DNA of 64,000 nucleotides from Azoarcus sp031546845 (GCA_031546845.1 JAVBJT010000006.1:186001-250000); one strand, 5' to 3'. Counted from the stretch's first letter, positions 54,629-61,712 are shown. Made by a program: numbers and translations. The notes: generated by a model from the letters alone, not told the origin.

Positions 54629-55616
54629 GATTCAGCTTCTCCAGAATTCGTTCGATGGCGCCGGGCCCAATTTGGGCCCGTACCGGCCACTCCCACGCCT
54701 CAGCGGGCGCGAAAGCCGCGCATTTTACCGCATCCTTGCTCGTCATCAGCTTCGGCTCGCCGGGCGCAAAAGCAAGATCGGCGGCAACGTAAGCATGGTG
54801 ATCGGCAAAGGCGTGCGGCACGACCTCCAAACCCATCGCCGCGAGCATTTCAAAAAAACGCTCGGGGCGGCCGATGCCCGCCACCGCATGCACGCGCCGG
54901 CCGCGAAACGCAGCCGCATCGCAAACCGTTTCCGGGTCGCGTAGCGAACGAAACGACGTGCCGGCCAACACCATTGGAAAAACCGGCACGCCAGCCGGCA
55001 ACACAACGTCGGCAAGCTCGCCATGTGCAATGATCAGATCGACCTTGCGCAAACGCGATAAAGGCTCGCGCAACGGCCCCGCCGGCAACAGCCAGCCATT
55101 GCCGAGCACAGCCGCATCCACCACGGCGATTTCAACGTCGCGCGACAAGCGGTAGTGCTGCAAACCATCGTCGGCAATCAACACATCGCACTCGGGATGG
55201 CAACGCAGCAATTCCGCCGCTACCGCAGGCCGGTCGCGGCCGACGGCAACCGGGCAACCCGTCAGGCGCGCAAGCAATACCGGCTCGTCGCCATACCGGG
55301 CGGGCTCGCCGTCCGGCGCCACCAGCGCCACGCCGGAAATTTGGCCACCATAACCACGGCTGACGATCCCCGGCCTGCGCCCCACAGCTTGCAGATGAGC
55401 CGCCAGCCACTCCACTACGGGCGTCTTGCCACTGCCGCCCGCAGCGATGTTGCCGACGACAATGACCGGCACCGGCGAACGCACGGCGCGCAAAAAACCA
55501 TTGCGGAACAAGGCCCGGCGCACGCCGGCAAGCAAACCGAACAAACAGGATAAAGGCAGCAGCGCTGCCGCGACAAAACTGCGGCGACGCCAGAATGCGG
55601 GCGCTTTCGCCGCCAC
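54609..55616 (-). CDS. lpxK: Tetraacyldisaccharide 4'-kinase
   Basis: A 335-residue inner-membrane enzyme adding the 4'-phosphate to lipid A precursor. The Walker A is PVIVVGNIAAGGSGKTPVVE, and VSRGYGG, ADDGLQHYRLSRDVEIAVVD and GRPERFFEMLAAMG are typical. An N-terminal hydrophobic segment (FVAAALLPLSCLFGLLAG) anchors it. GTG start, nine bases after exbD. Confidence 0.96.
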   Translation of the reverse strand: MAAKAPAFWRRRSFVAAALLPLSCLFGLLAGVRRALFRNGFLRAVRSPVPVIVVGNIAAGGSGKTPVVEWLAAHLQAVGRRPGIVSRGYGGQISGVALVAPDGEPARYGDEPVLLARLTGCPVAVGRDRPAVAAELLRCHPECDVLIADDGLQHYRLSRDVEIAVVDAAVLGNGWLLPAGPLREPLSRLRKVDLIIAHGELADVVLPAGVPVFPMVLAGTSFRSLRDPETVCDAAAFRGRRVHAVAGIGRPERFFEMLAAMGLEVVPHAFADHHAYVAADLAFAPGEPKLMTSKDAVKCAAFAPAEAWEWPVRAQIGPGAIERILEKLNHGRQTA

Positions 55617-55625
55617 GGCAAGCCC

Positions 55626-56048
55626 TTAGTGTGCCGGCGCCTGCACCGCGAAAGTAACGTGCGGCAAACCCGCGCGCTGCGCCGCCTGCATGACATCGAT
55701 CACATGTTGGTGCGCCGCTTTCGCATCGGCGTTAACGATCACGACCGGCTCGCCGCCACCGGCCGGCACCGCCTTGCCCAAGGCTGCGGCAATCGCATCG
55801 ATACCCTGGCTGCCGACCGGCTGCCGATTCACCAACACCTCACCGGAGGCGGTGACGACCACCACGATTTCATTGACGGCGGTATCCGCCTCTTCGGACT
55901 CTCCGGTGGGCAAACTGATTTCCAGGCCGGAAAATTTTGAAAACGTCGTCGTCAGCATCAGAAAGATGACGATCACGAGCATCACGTCGATCAACGGAAT
56001 CAGGTTGATCTCCGGTTCCTCGCGGCGGGCGATACGGCGGAATTTCAT
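55626..56048 (-). CDS. exbD: Biopolymer transport protein ExbD/TolR
   Basis: A 140-residue protein with one N-terminal membrane helix (INLIPLIDVMLVIVIFLMLT) carrying the critical Asp, then a periplasmic domain. With ExbB it forms the proton-driven motor that energises TonB-dependent import. Five bases after exbB. Located with lpxK, as usual in betaproteobacteria. Confidence 0.95.
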   Translation of the reverse strand: MKFRRIARREEPEINLIPLIDVMLVIVIFLMLTTTFSKFSGLEISLPTGESEEADTAVNEIVVVVTASGEVLVNRQPVGSQGIDAIAAALGKAVPAGGGEPVVIVNADAKAAHQHVIDVMQAAQRAGLPHVTFAVQAPAH

Positions 56049-56053
56049 CGTCG

Positions 56054-56662
56054 TCAGGCCCGGCGCTCGCCATGAGCCACTTCCACCAGCTTGATCGCCT
56101 GCCGCTCCATATCAATGACAAAGTCATCGATCAGACGGCGGAAATGGCGCCAGAAAATCATCGACGGAATGGCAATGACCAAGCCCATCCCCGTGGCGTA
56201 AAGCGCGGTCGCGATACCTTGCGCAAGCTGTACCGGATTAGCCCCGCTGATGCCTTGTGCGGCAAAGATTTCGATCATGCCCACGACGGTGCCGAACAAA
56301 CCGAGCAAAGGGCTGATCGCGGCAATCGTTCCCAATGTGGTCAAAAAGCGCTCAAGATCGTGCATGACCGCCTGCCCGGTTTCCTCGATCGATTCCTTCA
56401 TGATCTCGCGCGAACTGCTGATATTGCGCAAACCCGCCGCCAACACGCAGCCCAGCGGCGAATGATCATCGATGCGCTCGATCATCTCGTTGGAAACGCC
56501 GCCCCTGCGCAAATCGGCCAGCACGTTATCGAGCAGACCCATGGGCACAACCCGGGAACGGCGCAAGGAAATGGAGCGCTCGATAATCAGCGCCACCGCG
56601 ATAACGGACGCCAACAAAAGCGGCCACAGCGGCCAACCAACGGCCTGGACGATCGAAAACAC
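56054..56662 (-). CDS. exbB: MotA/TolQ/ExbB proton channel protein
   Basis: A 202-residue protein with three membrane helices: VGWPLWPLLLASVIAVALII, then TTLGTIAAISPLLGLFGTVVGMI and GIATALYATGMGLVIAIPSM. The GLFGTVVGMI and ALYATGMGLVIAIP motifs mark the ExbB/TolQ pore. GTG 56662 (VFSIVQAVG) is preferred to a TTG five codons upstream, because GGAG sits nine bases before it. First gene of the lipid A/energisation operon. Confidence 0.94.
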   Translation of the reverse strand: MFSIVQAVGWPLWPLLLASVIAVALIIERSISLRRSRVVPMGLLDNVLADLRRGGVSNEMIERIDDHSPLGCVLAAGLRNISSSREIMKESIEETGQAVMHDLERFLTTLGTIAAISPLLGLFGTVVGMIEIFAAQGISGANPVQLAQGIATALYATGMGLVIAIPSMIFWRHFRRLIDDFVIDMERQAIKLVEVAHGERRA

Positions 56663-56977
56663 GCGTGCGAACTCCAAACGGCAAAGCCGGAACTCTAGCG
56701 CCCCCGGCCCTTGACAGCAAGCGCCAAGCTCGCCGCCGCAATCCTTTTGTCATGTTACGCGCACGCATGCCACCGCCCGCCCGTACGGCATGCTCGAAGC
56801 CAATGCCACAATCCGCACGCCGGCACGAAAACACCTTGCCCGTATTGGCGCACCTGGAATATATACATCACGCCTGATAAAGTGCCGCACTTTTCCAAAA
56901 GGCTGGCGCGATGTTTTCCGTACAGCCTCCCCACATCGACAGGCGCGTACAGGCGCACCCTGAAACAAGGAAGCAAA
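56663..56977. other. Divergent intergenic region, exbB and DUF945 gene
   Basis: About 315 bases holding the promoters of both genes. No open frame here looks coding. The DUF945 ribosome site (AAGGAAG) lies at its right end. No RNA gene or clear operator seen. Confidence 0.5.
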
Positions 56978-58465
56978 ATGAAAAAAACCACCTTGGCTGT
57001 TGCCGTTCCTCTTGCCGTCGTGGGCGTTGCCATTGCGGGCGCGTGGTACACCGGCTCGCGCGTCGAAGAAACAGTCACCCGCGACATCGGTGAGATCAAC
57101 GCCAGCATCCAGCAGACCGGGCTGCCCGTGAGTCTTACACTGCTGGGCATCGAGCGGGGCGTGTTTTCCAGCGCCGCGCGTTATCAAGTGAGTCTGGCCG
57201 TAGAAGCGCGCGGTGAAGCCAAAACGCTGGTTTTCTCCGACCGCATCGAGCACGGTCCTTTTCCGCTGTCGCGCCTGGCTTCCGGCAAGCTGATGCCGGT
57301 GATGGCGCAAAACAATATCGCTTTGGAGCAGACGCCTGGCATCGCGCCGCTGTTCGAGGCCGCGGGCGGCAAGGCGCCGCTTACCGGCACGGTGACCCTT
57401 CACTATGGGCAAGGCCGGGATGCCGTTCTGGAAACCGCCGCGCTGCAGTTCACCCAGGACCATAGCAGCCTGCGTGTGTCGCCCGGCAAGTTGTCGATGT
57501 TCATGTCCAAGTCCGAGGTGCGTTCGGACGGCCATCTGGCTGAGATCGACACCACTTTTGTTCAACCGCAGACCGGCTTGCCGATGCGCTTTGCACTGCG
57601 TGACCTGCGCCTGAACGGCGACCAGAAAATAGATGCCGACGGCTTTGCCACCGGCCCCAGTTCCGCGAGTATCGAAAGCGTACAGGGCAGCATCGAAGGT
57701 GGCCCGGAGATGTTCGCAATGCACAAGATCGTCGGCGAGGGCGTACTCAAACGGAGTGAAAAAGGGCTGCTGGATCAAACGGTAAGTTATCGCATTGGCA
57801 TACTCGCCATGCAAGGAAAGGAGTTTGGCAGTCTGAAACTGGACACCAGCGTACGCAACCTCGACGGCGCCGCAGTCAAAACCTTGGCCGAGACGTACAG
57901 AAAAATCATGTTCGCTGGCTTCAAGGGTGGCGACGCCGCTAAAGCGCTGATTGCCGAGCAACTCCCCGTGCTTCAGAGCCAGGTCCTAAGCCTGCTGGAC
58001 AATTCACCGACGTTGGCGCTGGATGAATTGTCCCTGCAGACGGCGCATGGTACGGCGCGCATGTCGCTGACGGTGGATTTGCGCAAGCCCGATCTCAATG
58101 CCGGCACGCCGAACGCCATCATTCAAAGCGCGCTCGCGGGGCTGAAGGCGGATGCGAAAGTCGACAAGGCGCTCATCAGCGATCTGGCGATCGGGACTGC
58201 TCAGCAGACAGCCAAGACCGATCCGGTCGCGTTGAAGCAGGAGAGCGACGCCGCCGCCGAGATGCTCAGCGGCATGGCCCTGCGCTCGCACTGGGCGCGC
58301 CTGGAAGGCGACAGCTTGGTCAGCTCGCTGAGCTACACCAATGGCCAGATTACCTTCAACGGCCAGGCCATGAGCGTTGAGCAGTTCGCCGGCTCCGTCC
58401 TGGGGCTGCCTTTGGGCGGCGAAGATGAGTATGAATACGAAGAAGAGTTTGAAGAGGCGAAGTGA
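56978..58465 (+). CDS. DUF945 family (YdgA-like) exported protein
   Basis: A 495-residue protein with an N-terminal signal-anchor (KTTLAVAVPLAVVGVAIAGAWYTG) followed by the YdgA-type GSRVEETVTRDIGEINASI. Most of the rest alternates beta strands and amphipathic segments, and it ends in an acidic tail (GGEDEYEYEEEFEEAK). DUF945 proteins are inner-membrane or periplasmic and uncharacterised; AsmA-like lipid handling is sometimes suggested. AAGGAAG precedes ATG 56978. Monocistronic, with a strong terminator. Confidence 0.85.
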   Translation: MKKTTLAVAVPLAVVGVAIAGAWYTGSRVEETVTRDIGEINASIQQTGLPVSLTLLGIERGVFSSAARYQVSLAVEARGEAKTLVFSDRIEHGPFPLSRLASGKLMPVMAQNNIALEQTPGIAPLFEAAGGKAPLTGTVTLHYGQGRDAVLETAALQFTQDHSSLRVSPGKLSMFMSKSEVRSDGHLAEIDTTFVQPQTGLPMRFALRDLRLNGDQKIDADGFATGPSSASIESVQGSIEGGPEMFAMHKIVGEGVLKRSEKGLLDQTVSYRIGILAMQGKEFGSLKLDTSVRNLDGAAVKTLAETYRKIMFAGFKGGDAAKALIAEQLPVLQSQVLSLLDNSPTLALDELSLQTAHGTARMSLTVDLRKPDLNAGTPNAIIQSALAGLKADAKVDKALISDLAIGTAQQTAKTDPVALKQESDAAAEMLSGMALRSHWARLEGDSLVSSLSYTNGQITFNGQAMSVEQFAGSVLGLPLGGEDEYEYEEEFEEAK

Positions 58466-58530
58466 GCCTGACGGCAGCGGTTCTGGCCACTCGACGCGGG
58501 TCTGGATAAAAACGGCCAGACCCGCCCAAG

Positions 58531-58567
58531 AAAAAACGCCACGGTTTTATCCGTGGCGTTTTTTTTG
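58531..58567. terminator. Strong bidirectional terminator
   Basis: AAAAAACGCCACGG-TTTTAT-CCGTGGCGTTTTTTTT. Stem of nine GC-rich pairs with A and T runs; it separates the conserved region from the tRNA array. Confidence 0.92.
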
Positions 58568-58598
58568 GGTAGATTTTTCGCGTTATCAGGAGTGCGGG

Positions 58599-59159
58599 CT
58601 ATGTTGCCCGGCTGTGAGGGGGCAACCTCGCGGTCAGATACGCCATCTGGTCTTCCAGGATACGGCGCCCGGTCAGGATGAAGTGTTCGAACCTGCAGGG
58701 CTCGTAGGGCACGTACAGCAACGGCATACGCGCCTCGTCCGGCGTCCGGCACGCCTTGCGCGTATTGCAGGCGCGGCAGGCGGTTACCACGTTGGTCCAC
58801 ACATTCCTGCCACCACGGGCGCGCGGAACGATATGGTCGCGGGTCAAGCGCTTGCGGTCGAAATGCTCGCCGCAATAGGCGCAAACATCGCGGTCGCGGC
58901 GAAACAGGCGCGCATTGTCGTGCCCCAGCGGCAAAGGCTGCAGATGACGAATCATGGCCTCGCTTCTGGCCAGTGCAATCACCGAACGCAGAGCGACAAC
59001 GCTACGTTCCCCAGACCGACGGACACCGCCGTGAAAGACGAACTCGTCGCCACCGATTTCCCAGGCCACCTTGCCACAGGCCGCATAGGAAATCGCCTGC
59101 TCGATTTCGAGCCAGCGGAAAGGATTGCCCGCAACGTCAAGGGCCAAGATACGCGTCAT
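58599..59159 (-). CDS. HNH endonuclease family protein at the end of the tRNA array
   Basis: A 186-residue protein. The second half has a zinc-supported HNH fold: Cys93/Cys96 (CAYCGEHF), catalytic His109 in LTRDHIVPRARGG, Cys128/Cys131 (CRACNTRK) with Asn132. The first 90 residues (MTRILALDVAGNPFRWLEIE) are a separate domain of unknown role. ATG 59159 is chosen since upstream in-frame sequence runs through a tRNA gene. It is on the same strand as the array and rtcB, 63 bases after tRNA-Arg(CCG). Stand-alone HNH nucleases can serve mobility or defence; whether it nicks DNA or RNA is unknown. Confidence 0.85.
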   Translation of the reverse strand: MTRILALDVAGNPFRWLEIEQAISYAACGKVAWEIGGDEFVFHGGVRRSGERSVVALRSVIALARSEAMIRHLQPLPLGHDNARLFRRDRDVCAYCGEHFDRKRLTRDHIVPRARGGRNVWTNVVTACRACNTRKACRTPDEARMPLLYVPYEPCRFEHFILTGRRILEDQMAYLTARLPPHSRAT

Positions 59160-59222
59160 GATCACACACCTGATAATGTCCTTTGGACAATTCGGGAATG
59201 GGGTCTTGGGGATCTGGGTGCC

Positions 59223-59300
59223 TGGCCTACCCGGCTGGAGTTGAACCAGCGACCTTCGGCTTCGGAAACCGATGCTCTTCCTGGCTGAGCTACGGATAGG
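59223..59300 (-). tRNA. tRNA-Arg (anticodon CCG)
   Basis: Full cloverleaf with encoded CCA. Acceptor CCTATCC/GGGTAGG (one T-G pair), D stem AGCTC/GAGC, anticodon loop TTCCGAA, T loop TTCAACT. Lies between rtcB and the HNH gene. Confidence 0.9.
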
Positions 59301-59308
59301 GAAAGCGG

Positions 59309-59325
59309 CGACCGCCGAGGCGGTC
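59309..59325 (-). terminator. Hairpin at the 3' end of rtcB
   Basis: GACCGCC and GGCGGTC form a seven-base stem with a two- to three-base turn at the rtcB stop codon, just upstream of tRNA-Arg(CCG). No T-run follows, so it may be a processing or stability signal rather than a terminator. Confidence 0.4.
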
Positions 59326-60520
59326 ACCCTTTGATGCAAAGAACTTGCTTCAATGTATGGCGAACTTCCACCAGATCGGCCTGGGCCGTCATGACCGCAT
59401 CGATATCCTTGTAGGCTGCGGGAATCTCATCGATCACCGCCGCATCCTTCCGACATTCGACGCCGGTGGTCTGGTGGAGCAGATCGTCGATTGAATACTG
59501 CCGCTTGGCCGCGCCGCGTGACAGACGGCGGCCGGCGCCGTGACTGCAGGAGCAGTACGACCCGGAATTTCCCTTGCCGGCAACGATGAAAGAACGCGCG
59601 CCCATGCTGCCCGGGATGATGCCCAATTGACCGTTACGGGCTTGCACGGCCCCCTTGCGGGTCACCCAGACCTTTTCCCCGAAGTGCTCTTCAATCGAAG
59701 AAAAGTTGTGATGGCAGTTGATGACCTCGCCCGTGACCTTGAACCGGTCGCCCCAGGATTCAGCCATCACTCTCAGGATCAGATGAAGCATCAAGTCCCG
59801 GTTGAGCGCGGCGTAATCCTGAGCCCAGGCCATCCCCGCCACATAGGCATCGAAATCGGCCGTGCCTTCATCAAGCCAGGCAAGATCCCGGTCCGGAAGC
59901 GCGTACCCCTTGGCCCTTGCGTGGGCTCTGGCTGTTCCGATGGCGGTCTCACCGATTACCTTGCCGATATTCCGGCTGCCCGAATGCAGCATGATCCAGA
60001 CACGATCGCGCTCGTCCAGACAGAGTTCGATGAAATGATTGCCACCACCGAGCGTACCGATCTGATTCCAGACCCTGCCCGGCTGGTTCAGGCGACCGAC
60101 GCGCTCCATGATCGCCAGACCGTCGAACCGCTCCCGTAACGCCTTGGTGCGTCGATGAAGTGCAATACCGTTGAGCCCATCGCCAAAGGTGCCGACCGGT
60201 TTCGTGTGGGTATCGAAACCCACCGGAACAAGCGCCTCGATAGCGGCACGCACAGCCGCCAGCGAATCCGGCAGATCGTCCGCCGTCAGCGACGTTTCAA
60301 CCGCCAGCATGCCGCAGCCTATATCCACGCCGACGGCGGCCGGAATGATCGCCTGGCGGGTCGGGATCACCGAACCCACCGTGGCACCCTTTCCAAAGTG
60401 GACGTCGGGCATAACCGCAACGTGGCCGGCCACGATCGGCAGAGAGGCGATATTGCGCAATTGCGTCATGGCGTCCTGATCAACCGGAACGCCCTCGGTC
60501 CACATGCGAATCTCGCGCAT
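59324..60520 (-). CDS. rtcB: RtcB family RNA ligase inside the tRNA array
   Basis: A 398-residue GTP/Mn-dependent ligase that joins RNA 2',3'-cyclic phosphate (or 3'-phosphate) to 5'-OH ends. All metal and guanylylation residues can be placed: Asp66 and Cys69 (GVDIGCGM), His162 (GGGNHFIEL), His179 (LHSGSRNIG), His270/271 (INCHHNF) and nucleophile His327 (CSCSHGAGR). Spacing matches E. coli RtcB. GGAGAA lies five bases before ATG 60520. It lies 17 bases after tRNA-His and before tRNA-Arg(CCG), so it is probably made from the array transcript. No rtcA, rtcR or archease is adjacent. Confidence 0.95.
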   Translation of the reverse strand: MREIRMWTEGVPVDQDAMTQLRNIASLPIVAGHVAVMPDVHFGKGATVGSVIPTRQAIIPAAVGVDIGCGMLAVETSLTADDLPDSLAAVRAAIEALVPVGFDTHTKPVGTFGDGLNGIALHRRTKALRERFDGLAIMERVGRLNQPGRVWNQIGTLGGGNHFIELCLDERDRVWIMLHSGSRNIGKVIGETAIGTARAHARAKGYALPDRDLAWLDEGTADFDAYVAGMAWAQDYAALNRDLMLHLILRVMAESWGDRFKVTGEVINCHHNFSSIEEHFGEKVWVTRKGAVQARNGQLGIIPGSMGARSFIVAGKGNSGSYCSCSHGAGRRLSRGAAKRQYSIDDLLHQTTGVECRKDAAVIDEIPAAYKDIDAVMTAQADLVEVRHTLKQVLCIKG

Positions 60521-60537
60521 CGTGTTCTCCTTGAAAT

Positions 60538-60614
60538 TGGGGTGACCGACCGGGTTTGAACCGGCGACCTCGCGGGTCACAACCGCGCGCTCTACCTGCT
60601 GAGCTACGGCCACC
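60538..60614 (-). tRNA. tRNA-His (anticodon GTG)
   Basis: Has the histidine-specific extra G(-1) opposite C73, acceptor GTGGCCG/CGGTCAC, anticodon loop TTGTGAC and encoded CCA. Seventeen bases upstream of rtcB. Confidence 0.92.
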
Positions 60615-60637
60615 GTTGGTTTGGGTTTATTTGTGGG

Positions 60638-60710
60638 CAAGGGCGGCTGGGGTCGAACCAGCAACCTGCGGAATCAAAGTCCGCTGCTCCACCATTTGAG
60701 CTACACCCCT
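60638..60710 (-). tRNA. tRNA-Gln (anticodon TTG), no encoded CCA
   Basis: Acceptor AGGGGTG/CGCCCTT pairs throughout using G-T wobbles, D stem AGCTC/GAGC, anticodon loop CTTTGAT, T arm GCTGG-TTCGACC-CCAGC. The 3' end reads G73 then CCC, so CCA must be added. A1 instead of the usual U1 of tRNA-Gln. Confidence 0.8.
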
Positions 60711-60716
60711 GTTGTA

Positions 60717-60791
60717 TGGACGTGCGGGCGGGAGTCTCACCCGCCTGGGCCGGTTTTGCAGACCGGTGCATAGATGCTCTGCCACCGCACG
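60717..60791 (-). tRNA. tRNA-Cys (anticodon GCA) with altered T loop
   Basis: Acceptor CGTGCGG/CCGCACG, anticodon loop CTGCAAA, encoded CCA. The T arm is GCGGG-TGAGACT-CCCGC: the stem is perfect but the T loop lacks the usual TTC (T55 and C56 replaced). Confidence 0.82.
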
Positions 60792-60801
60792 GTAAAACGA
60801 G

Positions 60802-60891
60802 GCCGGGAGAAGGCCACTGGGGAGTCGAACCCTCGAAGGATTGCTCCACCTGCTTACAAGGCAGGTGCTGTCGCCGCTGAGTCAACCCGGC
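60802..60891 (-). tRNA. tRNA-Thr-like gene (anticodon TGT), non-canonical
   Basis: Anticodon arm CACCTGC-CTTGTAA-GCAGGTG is perfect and gives TGT. After it comes a small arm GGA-GCAA-TCC, then a T arm GAGGG-TTCGACT with only three good stem pairs. The 5' GCCGGGT can pair with TCCCGGC only if about 11 extra bases sit between T arm and acceptor. D arm is poor. Either a decaying gene or an unusual fold. Confidence 0.5.
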
Positions 60892-60898
60892 ATATCTG

Positions 60899-60989
60899 TG
60901 GTCCTACGGCGTGGAGTCGAACCACGACCTGGGGGTTATCTGCCCGAAACGCTTATAAGGCGTCCTGCTCTGCCGAGAGCTGCCGTAGG
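60899..60989 (-). tRNA. tRNA with anticodon TAT and long variable arm
   Basis: Acceptor CCTACGG/CCGTAGG is perfect, A73 and CCA encoded, T arm CGTGG-TTCGACT-CCACG perfect, D arm GCTC/GAGC with a short loop. Anticodon stem GACGC/GCGTT and loop CTTATAA give TAT (Ile, AUA). The variable region is about 20 bases with a GGG/CCC stem, as in class II tRNAs (Leu, Ser, Tyr), unlike any normal tRNA-Ile. Confidence 0.7.
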
Positions 60990-61009
60990 GGAAAAAGCTG
61001 TGAACCGGA

Positions 61010-61082
61010 TCGAGACGGGTGGAATCGAACCACCGCCATCCTGCGTATGAAACAGGCGTTCTGGCCGCTGAACTACGTCTCG
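61010..61082 (-). tRNA. tRNA with anticodon CAT (Met or Ile2), no encoded CCA
   Basis: Acceptor CGAGACG/CGTCTCG, D stem GTTC/GAAC, anticodon arm CCTGT-TTCATAC-GCAGG, T arm GGTGG-TTCGATT-CCACC, A73 followed by TCC. The first base pair is C-G (not mismatched), so it is not an initiator. Elongator Met and lysidine-modified Ile2 cannot be told apart by eye. Confidence 0.8.
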
Positions 61083-61097
61083 GCTACATCTTGGAAC

Positions 61098-61171
61098 TGG
61101 CCCCGCCGGAAGGATTCGAACCCTCGCGGTGACGGTGTAGAAGACCGTCCGGCACTCCAGGGCGCGACGGG
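61098..61171 (-). tRNA. tRNA-Arg (anticodon TCT) with short D arm
   Basis: Acceptor CCCGTCG/CGGCGGG, anticodon arm ACGGT-CTTCTAC-ACCGT, T arm GAGGG-TTCGAAT-CCTTC, G73 and CCA encoded. Between acceptor and anticodon stems only about 17 bases occur (CGCCCTGGAGTGCCGG), with no T8-A9 and no normal D stem. Confidence 0.7.
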
Positions 61172-61188
61172 AAACGGGATTGATCGGG

Positions 61189-61272
61189 TCGGACGGGCGA
61201 GAGTCGAACTCGCATCCCTGATGGGCTCATCGGGTTTAAGCCGAGGGCGTCTGCCGGTTGCGCCACCGTCCG
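61189..61272 (-). tRNA. tRNA-Leu (anticodon TAA), class II, no encoded CCA
   Basis: Acceptor CGGACGG/CCGTCCG, anticodon loop CTTAAAC on a four-pair stem (fifth pair C-T), long variable arm (TGA-GCCCA-TCA), T arm GCGAG-TTCGACT-CTCGC, A73 followed by CCC. Confidence 0.8.
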
Positions 61273-61276
61273 AGTC

Positions 61277-61354
61277 TGGTGCGAAGCCCCGGAGTCGAAC
61301 CGGGAAGCGTCGAGGTTTGAGTTCGACAGGTATGCCCATTCCCGTCAGCTTCGC
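61277..61354 (-). tRNA. tRNA with Leu anticodon CAA on a class I body
   Basis: Acceptor GCGAAGC/GCTTCGC, A73 and CCA encoded, T arm CCCGG-TTCGACT-CCGGG. D region TGACGGGAATGGGCATACC resembles tRNA-Leu D arms. Anticodon loop CTCAAAC; last stem pair A-C. Variable loop only four bases (GCTT). Confidence 0.78.
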
Positions 61355-61359
61355 AAGGA

Positions 61360-61436
61360 TGGTGCCTTCCCCGGGATTCGAACCCGGAACACCTGGCATC
61401 TGAAGCCAGTGCGTCTGCCTATTGCGCCAGGAAGGC
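61360..61436 (-). tRNA. tRNA with Leu anticodon CAG on a class I body
   Basis: Acceptor GCCTTCC/GGAAGGC, A73 and CCA, anticodon arm CTGGC-TTCAGAT-GCCAG, T arm CCGGG-TTCGAAT-CCCGG. D region TGGCGCAATAGGCAGACGC is Leu-like. Variable loop about five bases. Confidence 0.82.
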
Positions 61437-61442
61437 GTGGTC

Positions 61443-61520
61443 TGGTGCCGACCCCCGGATTTGAACCGGGAGGCCCTTGCTTCTAAGGCAAGGAGGTATG
61501 CCAATTCCCGTCAGGTCGGC
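61443..61520 (-). tRNA. tRNA with Leu anticodon TAG on a class I body
   Basis: Acceptor GCCGACC/GGTCGGC, A73 and CCA, anticodon arm CTTGC-CTTAGAA-GCAAG, T arm CCCGG-TTCAAAT-CCGGG. Same D region type as the CAA gene. Variable loop about five bases (GGCCT). Confidence 0.82.
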
Positions 61521-61541
61521 GGCATATTGGTGCTTGATGAT

Positions 61542-61618
61542 TGGTGCCCGGAGCGGGAGTCGAACCCGCAGAACCATGCCTCTCAGACATGGACGTATGC
61601 CTATTCCGTCACCCGGGC
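61542..61618 (-). tRNA. tRNA with Leu anticodon GAG on a class I body
   Basis: Acceptor GCCCGGG/TCCGGGC (one G-T), A73 and CCA, anticodon arm CATGT-CTGAGAG-GCATG, T arm GCGGG-TTCGACT-CCCGC, D region TGACGGAATAGGCATACGT. Variable loop about five bases (GTTCT). Confidence 0.82.
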
Positions 61619-61634
61619 GGTTGTGGAAAAAATA

Positions 61635-61710
61635 TGGCGCCTCGTAGGGGATTCGAACCCCTGGCTTCCCGCTAGACAGGCGGGCACTCTAGCCGCTGAG
61701 TTAACGAGGC
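61635..61710 (-). tRNA. tRNA-Asp (anticodon GTC)
   Basis: Canonical cloverleaf: acceptor GCCTCGT/ACGAGGC, G73 and CCA, D stem ACTC/GAGT, anticodon arm CCCGC-CTGTCTA-GCGGG, T arm AGGGG-TTCGAAT-CCCCT. Confidence 0.93.
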
Positions 61711-61712
61711 GG

